A stretch of 64,000 bases of DNA from CBDBJR01 sp965206445 (GCA_965206445.1 CBDBJR010000002.1:2604001-2668000); one strand, 5' to 3'; shown: positions 52,787 through 60,961, counted from the stretch's first letter. Translations and numbers: made by a program. The notes: a model not told the origin generated them from the letters alone.

Positions 52787-54286
52787 TTATTTTTTGTTTG
52801 CAAGTTTGGGATCAAGCTCAATTGCCTTTTTGTGGTCTTCAATGGCTTCCTGAGTTTGCCCTAAGGCGGCTTTTACATTGCCTCGGTTGTAATATGCTAC
52901 GGCATTTTGAGGATTGATTTCAATTGCTTTACTGTAGTCTTCAATGGCTTCCTGATTTTGTCCTAAGCCATGTTTTACACCGCCGCGACCGTTATATGCT
53001 CCGGCAAACTGAGGATTGATTTCAATTGCTTTATTGTAGTCTTCAATGGCTTCCTGATTTTGCCCTAAGGCAGATTTTGCAGCGCTGCGATTGCAATACG
53101 CTTCGGCAAATTGAGGGTTGATTTCAATTGCTTTGTTGCAGTCTTCAATAGCTTCTTCATATTTCCATAAGGCAGATTTTTCAGTGCCTCGATTGTTATA
53201 TGCGTCGGCATTTTGAGGGTTAATTTCAATTACTTTACTGTAGTCTTCAATAGCTTCTTCATGTTTCCTCAAGACAGATTTTGCAACACCGCGATTGTAA
53301 TATGCTTTGGCATATTGAGGGTTGATTTCAATTGCTTTACTGTAGTCTTCAATGGCTTCTTGCTTTTGTCCTAAGGTAGATTTTACAACGCCGCGGTTGT
53401 AATACGCTCCGGAAAATTGAGGGTTGATTTCAATTGCTTTGCTGTAGTCTTCAATGGCTTTCTGGTTTTGCCCCAAGGCAGATTTTGCAATGCCGCGATT
53501 GCTATATGCTTCGATAAATTGAGGGTCAAGTTTAATTGCCTTATTGTAATGAAAAATCGCTTCTTTGTGCTTTTGTTCTTCATACTTTGCATACCCCATA
53601 AAAAACTTAACGTTAGCACTGGTATAATTTTCTTCATTTGTAATAAATCCTATCAAATCATTATAGATAGTATGGGAATCTATATTATGAAACCTTCTTA
53701 GATAATCTATAATATTATTTTTGACTTTATTTTTAATTCTAAAAATATTGCATTTATTATTGTCAATATATCCGTTTGGATCAATCACAAAGACACTGCT
53801 CTGAGCAATAATTCTTCGCTGGCTAACTTGTGTATTTGCAGGATCTATCACCCCTGTTTGCGCCTCTCTTGCGTTATAATCAATCTTTTCTATTTTATTG
53901 ATCTTATCTGTGTCTAATGCCACCAATTCACCATCAGCTTCAAAATTACCGTTGCAAGCAAAGAACAGAGCCACATACAAGTTACAACTAAAATCTATCA
54001 GCGTCACATTACCGCCATAATGTCGCAAATCAGTCAATATCTCTATGTTACCGGTATCAGGCGAAAAGTATCTATTCGCTTTTTCTACGATTTCTTTCTC
54101 CATATCTAACGGACTGTAATGCTTATTGAATAAAACTTCCTGTTTTTTTGCCCACCGATAAAGAGATGAATTGATGCCATCGGTTTCGTTGCTGTAAACT
54201 TTCGTAGTGCCACGGAAAATATAATTTCCAGCGTCGCAGTGCCTTAGTATCTTATCTATATCTGCTATCTCATTTATCTCTTGCAT
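52787..54286 (-). CDS. FRG-domain protein with eight TPR repeats
   Basis: A 499-aa protein. I chose the ATG at 54286, preceded by GGTGAT; GTG at 54295 and TTG at 54298 are in frame. The N-terminal ~170 residues form an FRG domain (GNYIFRGTTKVYSN, then DLRHYGGNVTLIDFSCNLYV near 90-108). From about residue 228 come eight 34-residue TPR units with AIEDYSKAIEINP cores. FRG domains occur in phage-defence and toxin-like proteins; TPRs give protein binding. It begins right after hsdS in the same direction, so it may be its partner or passenger. Function unknown. Confidence 0.78.
   Translation of the reverse strand: MQEINEIADIDKILRHCDAGNYIFRGTTKVYSNETDGINSSLYRWAKKQEVLFNKHYSPLDMEKEIVEKANRYFSPDTGNIEILTDLRHYGGNVTLIDFSCNLYVALFFACNGNFEADGELVALDTDKINKIEKIDYNAREAQTGVIDPANTQVSQRRIIAQSSVFVIDPNGYIDNNKCNIFRIKNKVKNNIIDYLRRFHNIDSHTIYNDLIGFITNEENYTSANVKFFMGYAKYEEQKHKEAIFHYNKAIKLDPQFIEAYSNRGIAKSALGQNQKAIEDYSKAIEINPQFSGAYYNRGVVKSTLGQKQEAIEDYSKAIEINPQYAKAYYNRGVAKSVLRKHEEAIEDYSKVIEINPQNADAYNNRGTEKSALWKYEEAIEDCNKAIEINPQFAEAYCNRSAAKSALGQNQEAIEDYNKAIEINPQFAGAYNGRGGVKHGLGQNQEAIEDYSKAIEINPQNAVAYYNRGNVKAALGQTQEAIEDHKKAIELDPKLANKK
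52800..53570 (-). repeat. Eight tandem ~102-bp coding repeats (TPR units)
   Basis: DNA units of about 102 bp recur inside the FRG-TPR gene, each with TTGATTTCAATTGCTTT and CTTCAATGGCTTC-type segments on the plus strand. Units are similar enough at the DNA level to recombine, so repeat number may vary between strains. Confidence 0.8.
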
Positions 54287-54291
54287 GGCTA

Positions 54292-55506
54292 TCACCAATT
54301 AGACTGTTTTACTCTTACCATCCCATTGATCAACCTCGATAGTAACGCATCTCTCAGGCTTTTAAGGGAATTAATTTGAGATTGACTTTCTTTTATTTTA
54401 TAGAAAATATTCTCTGTTATTCGGTCAAAATCCAACAAGACATTTCCCGATGGAATAAGAATATCCAAACCTCGAAAAGTAGATTTAGATATTTCTTGGA
54501 AAACAGATCCATTTCCAGAATTTTTAATTGTTTCCATATTATGCTTACACCAAAGATACACAAAGTTATTTGATAGTGTTTTATTGCACACAATTGCAAT
54601 ATACCCTTGATTGATTGCCAATGGCATACTTGTAATTGCCAAATATCCAATTGGTGCTCGTGATGAGAGTAATACTGTACCAACGGGCAATAGCCCGGAG
54701 CCAATTTTATCAAGCCCTTGAGTTGTAATTTTTCTTTTGGTGTCAAACAAAAAAACTGAACTATTCTCTGATAGATCTTTTGGCGTTGTCCAATGTATAT
54801 CGCCGTTCCAATATTTGCTTTCTTTCGTGCTTGGTGTTGTTCCACCTTTAACAGTAAAAACATCTCCTAGTTTTCCAATTTTCCATCCTTCATTCACATC
54901 CTCCACAAACCACTTGCGAAACAATATCTGCGCCATATCCTCGAGTGTTTTGTTCTGGCGGTGCAGTAAATCTATTTTGTCATCCAGCGATGATAACACT
55001 TCGGCAATGGCTTTTTGTTCGGGAAGTGGAGGAAACAGAAATGATAGCGACTTTAAGGTTGAACCTGCTAATTCTCCAAAAGTTGTTCCCGCTGATTGAG
55101 ATTTTAAGTATTCAACATTTTGCTTTAACAAATAAAACAAGAACAAGCTGTCTGTATCTTTACTGGGCACTAAACTTCTAAATCCTTGATTGGCAGAAAC
55201 TTCGTTTTCCGCAATCGCCAAATACCCGATAGGTGCTCTCGTAGTTAATAATACCGCCCCTTTCGGTAAAAGTCTTGCACTTGATTCCGATAGACCCAAA
55301 TCAGATATATTTCTTTCACCTTTTGAGATATATCGTCCGGGGAAATTTGATAAATCTCTCGGTGTTAGCCAAGGGATTTCTCCACCCCAATATTTCGGCA
55401 CATCAGTCTTAGGAGTTCCGCCGCCTATAATTTCGCAGATTTCCCCCAACTTCACCTCACGCCACCCCTCCAATCCTCTCGACACCATATATGAAAAAGC
55501 AGACAT
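54292..55506 (-). CDS. hsdS: Type I restriction-modification specificity subunit (orphan HsdS)
   Basis: A ~404-aa DNA-recognition subunit with two target recognition domains. The first runs from EGWREVKLGEICEIIGGGTP, the second from EGWKIGKLGDVFTVKGGTTP, and the halves are similar throughout (PWLTPRDLS/HWTTPKDLS, RAPIGYLAI in both). Central and C-terminal helices (LPEQKAIAEVLSSLDDKIDL and SQSQINSLKSLRDALLSRL) form the spacer. The ATG at 55506 overlaps the DUF4143 gene's TGA. No hsdM or hsdR is in the window, so it is orphaned or serves a distant system. Confidence 0.87.
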   Translation of the reverse strand: MSAFSYMVSRGLEGWREVKLGEICEIIGGGTPKTDVPKYWGGEIPWLTPRDLSNFPGRYISKGERNISDLGLSESSARLLPKGAVLLTTRAPIGYLAIAENEVSANQGFRSLVPSKDTDSLFLFYLLKQNVEYLKSQSAGTTFGELAGSTLKSLSFLFPPLPEQKAIAEVLSSLDDKIDLLHRQNKTLEDMAQILFRKWFVEDVNEGWKIGKLGDVFTVKGGTTPSTKESKYWNGDIHWTTPKDLSENSSVFLFDTKRKITTQGLDKIGSGLLPVGTVLLSSRAPIGYLAITSMPLAINQGYIAIVCNKTLSNNFVYLWCKHNMETIKNSGNGSVFQEISKSTFRGLDILIPSGNVLLDFDRITENIFYKIKESQSQINSLKSLRDALLSRLINGMVRVKQSNW

Positions 55507-56702
55507 CAACTCACCCAATAGTCCACAGGCGTAGACAAAAACCGCTCAAGAGAAACACCGCCCGTACCGACAATCAAACTCTTGACCGGCTTGAATTTAT
55601 CAGAAAACGCCTCCAGTCCGGGAAAGGCAGCAGGCGCTTTACCGCTTTTGACCTCAATCGCGGCCAGCTTCCCGCCCTTGCGCAAAACAAAATCCACCTC
55701 ACGGTTGTTATCCCGCCAATAAAACAATTCGCACTCCCCGCCAACGGTCGCGTTGAGCAAATGCGCGCCCACCACAGATTCCGTCAGCCGCCCCATCCAT
55801 TGTTTGTCCTGCAGCATTTCCCGCCGGGTCATGCCGGATTGAGCGGTTATCAGCGCCGTATTGAAAACCTGTAGTTTCGGGATTGAGCGCCGACTTGCCA
55901 CCCTGCTGCTCGCATATTTTTGCAGCCCGGTCAGCGCGCCGGCCCCCGCAAGCAGATCAAGATAATGCGCCAGCGTGGTGACGTTTCCTGCCTCCTCAAG
56001 TTGTCCGGCAATTTTTCTGTAGGAAAGAATCTGCCCCGAATAAAAACAGCCCATCTCGAACAACCGCCTCAGCAGTGCCGGCTTGTCCACGCGGGAAAGC
56101 AAAAGCACATCGCGTGAAATGGTGGTTTCTATCAGCGAATCCTTGATGTAACGCGCCCACCGCGCCGGCTGTTTTACCAGCGCCGCCGCCCCCGGATAGG
56201 CGCCATAGAAAAGATATTGCTCCAAATTCCACCCGAAAGCCGCGCGCATCTCGGGGAAACTCCAGTGCGGCAGGTGCAGGGTTTCAAAACGCCCGGCCAG
56301 GCTTTCCGCAAGCCCCTGCCCAATCAACAACGGCGCAGAACCGAGCAGCAGGACTTTCACCGGCCTTTTCCTGCGGGTATCTTCATCCCAAAGCCCTTTC
56401 ACCGTTTCCGACCATTGCGGCATCTTCTGCACCTCATCCAGTATCAGCAGCGCGCCCTTTTTCCCCGCCCCATCCGCCAGATACCGCGCCTCCTCCCATT
56501 GAGACGTAATCCACCCATCCCCGGCGCGAAGCGTCGGCTCATCGGCGCTGGCAAAGTGCCGGGGCAAATTGCTCCGCTCCGCCACCTGCAGGGCAAGGCT
56601 CGTCTTGCCGACCTGCCGCGCTCCCGATATGGCCTGAATAAACCGGCGGGGTTCTTTCAGGCGTCGGGTAAGTTCTTTGGCCTGGGGCCTGATGAATTGC
56701 AT
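55506..56702 (-). CDS. AAA ATPase with C-terminal DUF4143 nuclease-like domain
   Basis: A 398-aa ATPase. Walker A GARQVGKT is at 27-34, Walker B LLILDEV at 85-91, and the DUF4143 part follows, ending in VDFVLRKGGKLAAIEVKSGK, which looks like a PD-(D/E)XK core (D, E-x-K). Such proteins are common and mobile in bacteria and archaea, with unclear roles. The gene has five 22-bp palindromic repeats directly upstream. Its stop overlaps the orphan hsdS start by one base. Confidence 0.85.
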   Translation of the reverse strand: MQFIRPQAKELTRRLKEPRRFIQAISGARQVGKTSLALQVAERSNLPRHFASADEPTLRAGDGWITSQWEEARYLADGAGKKGALLILDEVQKMPQWSETVKGLWDEDTRRKRPVKVLLLGSAPLLIGQGLAESLAGRFETLHLPHWSFPEMRAAFGWNLEQYLFYGAYPGAAALVKQPARWARYIKDSLIETTISRDVLLLSRVDKPALLRRLFEMGCFYSGQILSYRKIAGQLEEAGNVTTLAHYLDLLAGAGALTGLQKYASSRVASRRSIPKLQVFNTALITAQSGMTRREMLQDKQWMGRLTESVVGAHLLNATVGGECELFYWRDNNREVDFVLRKGGKLAAIEVKSGKAPAAFPGLEAFSDKFKPVKSLIVGTGGVSLERFLSTPVDYWVS

Positions 56703-56731
56703 GTTTTTGATAGACTGAACAATCCCGGCAT

Positions 56732-56841
56732 ATTAGACAATTTTGTTCAAACTATCAAACATTTTTGTTCAGTGTATTGAATGTTTTTGTTCAATATATT
56801 GAACATTTTTGTTCAGTGTATTGGACAAAAATGTTTAATCA
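56732..56841. repeat. Tandem 22-bp repeats (about 5 units) upstream of ATPase gene
   Basis: Units start at 56732, 56754, 56776, 56798 and 56820. The consensus contains ATTGAACATTTTTGTTCA, itself a palindrome (GAACA/TGTTC). The spacing is exactly 22 bp, two helical turns, so every copy faces the same side of the DNA. They end 30 nt before the ATPase start codon and probably form a multi-copy operator or iteron-like binding array. Confidence 0.8.
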
Positions 56842-56874
56842 ACCCCGATTTCTCGCAAATTCAAGTCGAGATAG

Positions 56875-56914
56875 CCCACTTAATTGGACTGGTCACATCT
56901 ATTGAACCACTTCA
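56875..56914. repeat. 40-bp inverted repeat, left copy flanking fic
   Basis: The reverse complement of this stretch matches 58240-58279 in 38 of 40 bases (core GATGTGACCAGTCCA). It contains the fic stop codon. Inside the right copy the sequence leads into an IS3-type orfA, so the repeat probably represents ends of that element family in opposite orientation. Confidence 0.8.
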
Positions 56915-58015
56915 TTTTTCGTCGTCGGTCGCATTGACACGACGAATAACCGGAATATTAAAAAGCAAATCAATCAGCCTGATATTGAGATAATAATTTT
57001 CGCGCCCCCATCGGGCTTTTTGCAAAATACCAGCCTCGGCGAGTGTGTCCAGATAACGAGTGGCGGTGGCCCGCGAGACGTTGAGATCCTGCATCAGGAA
57101 TTGGGTTTTTGTGTAGGGGTTTTTGAACAGATTGTTGAGCAGATCCTGGCTGTAGATTTTCGGGTACTGTGAACGAATGTGTTGCTTCTGTTCCTGCAGG
57201 AGGTGCTTGATTTCCAGAATGACGGCGATGGTATTGTGCGCGGTCAACGCGATGCCCTCAAGCAGGTACACGACCCAGCTTTCCCATTGTTCCTTGTCGT
57301 CACGTGTGGCCTGCAGGAGGCGATAGTATTCGTCTCTGGTGTGATTGATGTAGCGGCTAAGATACAGCACGGGGGTGTTTAACAATTGTTGCTGAACCAG
57401 ATACAGGATATTGAGAATTCTGCCCGTCCTGCCATTGCCGTCGAAAAAGGGATGGATGCTTTCAAACTGATGGTGAATCAACGTCATCTTGATCAAGGGA
57501 TCGAGGCGGGGGGCCGGATCGTTGATGAACATTTCCAGCTCGTTGAGCAGCGGCCGCAGCTGCGACGGTTCAGGCGGAACATATACGGGTTCGCCTGTGC
57601 GTTCGTTCATCAGTACGGTGCCGGATTGTTGTCTCAGGCCGGCGTCGTTGCCGACGATGATTTGTTGAATCGCGACAATGGTGTTGGTTGAGATGAGGCC
57701 GTGTTGTTTCACCAGGGCAAAGCCGGTTGCCAATGCTTCGGCGTAGTTGTGAACCTCTTTGGCGCTGGAATCCTTGTCGGTGGGGTGCAGTCTGAATTTA
57801 TAGAGCGCGTCCTGGGTGGTGATGATATTTTCGATTGCCGAGCTGTCCTGTGATTCTTGCAGGTTCAACGTGGAAATCAGGATATGTTCATTCGGCATGC
57901 CGGCGGATACGCCTTTGAGCTCGCCCAGATGGCGATGGGCTTTGGCCAGGGCTTTGAGTATGGACGGGGTCTCAAAGTCCCTCTCTCGGGTAATCTGTCT
58001 CAGGGTTGTGATCAT
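56912..58015 (-). CDS. fic: Fic-family AMP-transferase with N-terminal inhibitory motif
   Basis: A 367-aa protein. The Fic motif HPFFDGNGRTGR is at 188-199. SSAIEN at 58-63 is an inhibitory helix motif, (S/T)xxxE(G/N), placing it in the self-inhibited class II. A winged-helix DNA-binding domain covers the last ~80 residues (KTQFLMQDLNVSRATATRYL). Fic enzymes add AMP to hydroxyl groups of target proteins; the target here is unknown. The gene lies between 40-bp inverted repeats, and its first 190 nt and promoter are duplicated at 61255-61668. Confidence 0.92.
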   Translation of the reverse strand: MITTLRQITRERDFETPSILKALAKAHRHLGELKGVSAGMPNEHILISTLNLQESQDSSAIENIITTQDALYKFRLHPTDKDSSAKEVHNYAEALATGFALVKQHGLISTNTIVAIQQIIVGNDAGLRQQSGTVLMNERTGEPVYVPPEPSQLRPLLNELEMFINDPAPRLDPLIKMTLIHHQFESIHPFFDGNGRTGRILNILYLVQQQLLNTPVLYLSRYINHTRDEYYRLLQATRDDKEQWESWVVYLLEGIALTAHNTIAVILEIKHLLQEQKQHIRSQYPKIYSQDLLNNLFKNPYTKTQFLMQDLNVSRATATRYLDTLAEAGILQKARWGRENYYLNIRLIDLLFNIPVIRRVNATDDEK

Positions 58016-58241
58016 GGCCGCTCTTCAAAAATCGACATTTTGTTGCTATTTATTGCTCTATCTTCTCATAAAATCGGGTTTTTGAGAAGATAGAGATTGA
58101 TATATGCAATTTTGTGGCATTTTCGATGCTTTCCGTCCGGTATGGCGTAGCACCGAATCAGGCGGCTTAAAAACCAAACCGCCGCTGGTATTTGCATGTA
58201 AAAACGACTGTTGGCTGTAGCGGAATGACCGGCTTGTGTTG
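57828..58241. repeat. 414-bp direct repeat, copy A (fic 5' end and leader)
   Basis: Same strand, same length and about 96% identity (16 mismatches, no gaps by eye) with 61255-61668. It covers the first ~60 codons of fic and 226 nt upstream, ending at the start of the right 40-bp inverted repeat. Confidence 0.9.
58056..58095. promoter_or_regulatory. 13-bp perfect inverted repeat upstream of fic
   Basis: CTCTATCTTCTCA (58056-58068) and TGAGAAGATAGAG (58083-58095) are perfect inverted repeats 14 nt apart and 41 nt before the fic ATG. The duplicate at 61490-61525 has one change in the left arm. It is a likely operator; Fic's own winged helix is one candidate binder. Confidence 0.5.
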
Positions 58242-58279
58242 AAGTGATTCAATAGATGTGACCAGTCCAGTTAAGTGGG
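58240..58279. repeat. 40-bp inverted repeat, right copy flanking fic
   Basis: Partner of 56875-56914. It starts exactly where the 414-bp duplicated block ends and lies 31 nt before the IS3-type orfA start codon, the place expected for a left terminal repeat of an IS3-family element. Confidence 0.8.
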
Positions 58280-58309
58280 ATACTACCGATATCAAACTGG
58301 AGGTGAAAT

Positions 58310-58557
58310 ATGACGATGAGAAAGAAGTATTCAAAAGAGTTCAAGCTGGACGCTATCAATCTGGTGCGCGAACAAGGCTATAGCCAGGCCGAGGCGGGGC
58401 GCAGTCTGGGCATCAATCCCAATATGCTGGGCCGCTGGCTTCAGGAACATCAGGCCGACGCACAGCAGGCGTTTTGCGGCAATGGCAGCCTGAACCCGCA
58501 GCAGGCCGAGCTGCGCCGGTTGCGCCAGGAGAATCACCGCCTGAAGATGAATCTGAT
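58310..58557 (+). pseudogene. IS3-family transposase orfA, 3'-truncated
   Basis: The first ~80 residues match an IS3-family OrfA: KKYSKEFKLDAINLVREQGY, then a helix-turn-helix (SQAEAGRSLGINPNMLGRWL) and the leucine-rich QQAELRRLRQENHRLKM. The usual continuation (ERDILKKA and so on) is missing; the sequence runs into the end of an oppositely oriented gene. OrfB is absent. The element is dead. Confidence 0.85.
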
Positions 58558-58561
58558 TTTT

Positions 58562-58795
58562 TCACGAAAATGTTTTTACGACTGCAACCACAAGTGCAAT
58601 AATGGCAGTTACAGTAATCCCCAATAACATTTTATATACATCTGCTCTAAAGGATGCCAAATCCTCCTTTGTAGCAAGGTTTTCTATTTTTGTTTCTACT
58701 CTAGTGAGTCTTTGAAGTATTTCTCTATAACCATCTCCGCTATTGGGGGATGGACCCGTATTTATTCCTACAACATTGTCTTGTGGAGTGTTCAT
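58562..58795 (-). CDS. 77-aa small coiled-coil membrane protein
   Basis: A hydrophilic N-terminus, a short coiled coil (ILQRLTRVETKIENLATKEDL) and one C-terminal membrane helix (LLGITVTAIIALVVAVV). The layout resembles small phage- or IS-associated membrane proteins with a KEDLASFRAD core, whose role is unknown. Its 3' end replaces the missing part of the IS3 orfA, so it marks an insertion or deletion junction. Confidence 0.55.
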   Translation of the reverse strand: MNTPQDNVVGINTGPSPNSGDGYREILQRLTRVETKIENLATKEDLASFRADVYKMLLGITVTAIIALVVAVVKTFS

Positions 58796-58868
58796 TGAGC
58801 TAAGGCAACTCTGATTTATTGCTATAATTGTTTATAATACCATACATCACTATCAGAGGAACAATGTC

Positions 58869-59587
58869 ATGCAACAAACCCTTTCCGAAAACGGATTCGA
58901 GAAATTTCGCAAGAAGACCCGTAAAGAGAAATTCCTGGAAGAGATGGAGACTCTTCTCCCCTGAAAAGAACTGACCGAAGTAATCAAGCCCTTTTATCCC
59001 CATCCAAAGGGAGCGGGACGTCGCCCGATAGGCATCGAACGCATGTTGTGGATCCATTTTCTCCAGCATTGGTTTAACCTGTCGAACCCAGCCGCAGAAG
59101 AAGCCTTGTACGACTCCCGCGCATTGCGCCGGTTTGTAGGCATTGACCTCGGTAGAGAACCGGCTCCCGATGAGACCACCCTGTGCAAATTCCGACATTT
59201 GATGGAAAAGCACAATCTGAGCGACCAATTGTTTCGTCGAGTGAATCGGCATCTCAAGGAAAACGGCCTGAAGGTCTCGCGAGGCACAATTGTGGACACC
59301 AGCATCATCCATGCACCGAGCTCTACCAAAAACAAGAAGAAAGAGCGCGACCCACAGATGAGTCAGACTCGCAAGGGCAAGCAGTGGTACTTTGGGATGA
59401 AAGCTCACATTGGAGTTGATAGTGCCACCAAGCTCATTCATTCGGTGGTTGCGACGCTGGCGAATGTGCACGACTCTCAGGTTCTTGGCGACCTACTGCA
59501 CGGAGGAGAGCCCCGTGTCTGGGGTGATTCTGCCTATACGAGTCAGACAGGAGTGATAACCGCTTGTGCTCGTCGTGACGCGAGCTG
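58869..59587 (+). pseudogene. IS5-family transposase, stop-interrupted and 3'-truncated
   Basis: Begins MQQTLSENGFEKFRKKTR, then an in-frame TGA at 58962-58964 where homologues have a Trp (LLPW), then continues ELTEVIKPFYPHPKGAGRRP, FVGIDLGREPAPDETTLCKF, VDTSIIHAPSSTKNK and KQWYFGMKAHIGVD through VWGDSAYTSQ. The C-terminal third with the last catalytic Glu is missing; the sequence ends against the hicA stop. D residues of the DDE site are seen in DTSIIHA and GDSAYT. It is inactive. Confidence 0.88.
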
Positions 59588-59769
59588 CTAAGGTTTCGGG
59601 ATTTCCAAATCCTTGAGAATCCGTTTTGCGAGGTTTTCGTCAATTTCGCTGTGTCTCGGAATGGTGGTCACTTTCTTTTTTGAGCGGTTGACATAGACAC
59701 TGTGCTTGCCGCCTTCACGCAATAATTCACAACCCATATTCTTTGGCCAATCAAAAACCGTCGCTTCAT
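59588..59769 (-). pseudogene. hicA: HicA toxin gene, frameshifted
   Basis: The ATG at 59769 overlaps the hicB stop (ATGA) and begins MKRRFLIGQRIW. Continuing that frame ends early. A +1 shift gives GCELLREGGKHSVYVNRSKK, KVTTIPRHSEID and LAKRILKDLEIPKP, a clear HicA body with its catalytic His (GGKHSVY). The shift falls between residues about 12 and 14, so the mRNA-interferase toxin is probably not made. A short internal ATG before GCELL could yield an N-truncated form. Confidence 0.7.
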
Positions 59770-59996
59770 ATGGAAACGCTACCTAATTCCTCTCTCACAA
59801 CATGAACGGTGCTCGAAGTTATCTCTTCTTCCGCTAACTGCCGATTGGCTTGCAACACGAGTTGGACAGCCTCAATCAGGTTGGCTTTCGTCTCCTCCAG
59901 ATTTTTGCCTTGCGTGTTGGCGCCGGAAAGTTCCTCGACGTAGCCGATGTATCCATGTGGAGATTGTTCAAATACCGCTGTCAAAGTTTCTTTCAT
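59766..59996 (-). CDS. hicB: HicB-family antitoxin
   Basis: A 76-aa HicB-type protein with the partial RNase H-like fold: TAVFEQSPHGYIGYVEELSGANTQG, then NLEETKANLIEAVQLVLQAN. Gene order hicB-hicA is the rarer arrangement, with a 4-nt overlap. It normally binds and neutralises HicA; with hicA frameshifted it is probably a leftover. No C-terminal DNA-binding domain is evident at this length. Confidence 0.82.
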   Translation of the reverse strand: MKETLTAVFEQSPHGYIGYVEELSGANTQGKNLEETKANLIEAVQLVLQANRQLAEEEITSSTVHVVREELGSVSI

Positions 59997-60083
59997 TGTG
60001 TGATTCCTCGCATAGAAAACAGGTCAGACGAAATTCGATTTAATGATTTATAGCTACGGTACTTCACAAAGTTTATGAAAATC

Positions 60084-60521
60084 TTACCTCCCTGCCTGTC
60101 GGGCAGCTTTTTCTATCCAGCCTCCTATATTTTTGTAGCCATCATCCTTCTTCCATAAGTAGAATGGGTAATCCTTGGGTATTTCTCCACATCGTTCGCT
60201 TGTGTTTTTCTGTAGATCTTCTATTTTACTTATATCAATGCCCAAAAGACCGTTGCCAATTTCAATGCTTTTTTCTATTTCATACTTTACCCAGCGGCTG
60301 CTACATGTGTATTCCCCAACTAGTACAACTGTTATGGAGGTGCCTTGTAGTTGACGATCAATCCAACGTTGGATTACTATATCCCCTTGGCGCTTAATTT
60401 TTTCAAAATCCGCTGCGTCTACAAACCCTGCCGCTTGCTTACCTTGAGTAACCCAGCTCTTTCTGACAACCATTGCCCTTGAAACATCTGTATACTCAAA
60501 GCTAAAGAATACCTTTCTCAT
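60084..60521 (-). CDS. Thoeris ThsB-like TIR protein
   Basis: A 145-aa TIR-like protein closely following the ThsB plan: MRKVFFSFEYTDVSRAMVVR, SWVTQGKQAAGFVDA, a TSITVVLVGEYT strand, then RWVKYEIEKSIEIGNGLLGI and a C-terminal DDGYKNIGGWIE. ThsB proteins sense phage and make a NAD-derived signal for a ThsA effector. Here no ThsA (SIR2/SLOG or macro domain) is present; instead it lies 3 nt after a 3-TM protein gene. Alternative: a TIR-like protein that signals to or is anchored by that membrane protein. Confidence 0.85.
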   Translation of the reverse strand: MRKVFFSFEYTDVSRAMVVRKSWVTQGKQAAGFVDAADFEKIKRQGDIVIQRWIDRQLQGTSITVVLVGEYTCSSRWVKYEIEKSIEIGNGLLGIDISKIEDLQKNTSERCGEIPKDYPFYLWKKDDGYKNIGGWIEKAARQAGR

Positions 60522-60524
60522 TGT

Positions 60525-60947
60525 TCAATTTCCTCCACATTTGAAAGCGTATAGAACTCCGGCTACGAAAAAAATCTCAATTCCGTAGAATATGTTTAGT
60601 GTTACGGAAAACATAGAGGCTGTCCAGCTGCGCTTTGGTTTGTCTCTATGCTTCATAGGATTCATTTCAAAATCCGTGGCTTCTTGCTTTCGAATCTCAT
60701 TATAAACGTCCCGAAATAATCGTTCTTGCCAGAGAAAGTAACCATCCAAAAACCAGAAACCAGCTACAGGAATGAGAAATGCCAATACAACATACTCAGA
60801 TTGCATTTGACTTCTTGCAATGAAGATAATGCCGGCAGCCAGAATTCCCATGCTCCAACTCTTGACCAAAAAAGAGTCATGTCCTAAACGGTTGACAACC
60901 CCTTGAATCATTTCCAAATGTTTTATTACTTGCGCTTTATCTTCCAT
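60525..60947 (-). CDS. 3-TM membrane protein preceding ThsB-like gene
   Basis: A 140-aa protein. An N-terminal helix (KHLEMIQGVVNRLGHDSF) is followed by membrane segments at about 27-45, 52-72 and 113-135, with WFLDGYFLWQERLFRDVYNEIR between the second and third. I recall this as a common family of unknown function near TIR-like genes. It shows no similarity to the 3-TM protein at 30602. Gene order here is membrane protein then TIR, opposite to the other locus. A membrane effector or sensor is inferred. Confidence 0.7.
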   Translation of the reverse strand: MEDKAQVIKHLEMIQGVVNRLGHDSFLVKSWSMGILAAGIIFIARSQMQSEYVVLAFLIPVAGFWFLDGYFLWQERLFRDVYNEIRKQEATDFEMNPMKHRDKPKRSWTASMFSVTLNIFYGIEIFFVAGVLYAFKCGGN

Positions 60948-60961
60948 CTTTACCTTCCTCC

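Noticed and set aside
52800..53570. Regular repeats considered as a CRISPR array
   Set aside because: The repeats are ~102 bp, fully coding, and translate to TPR units without unique spacers.
56732..56841. 22-bp repeats considered as a small CRISPR array
   Set aside because: Units are directly adjacent with no spacers, and no cas genes are present.
60084..60947. Calling the 60-kb locus a complete Thoeris system
   Set aside because: A ThsB-like protein is present, but no SIR2, SLOG or macro-domain ThsA; the 3-TM protein has no such domain.
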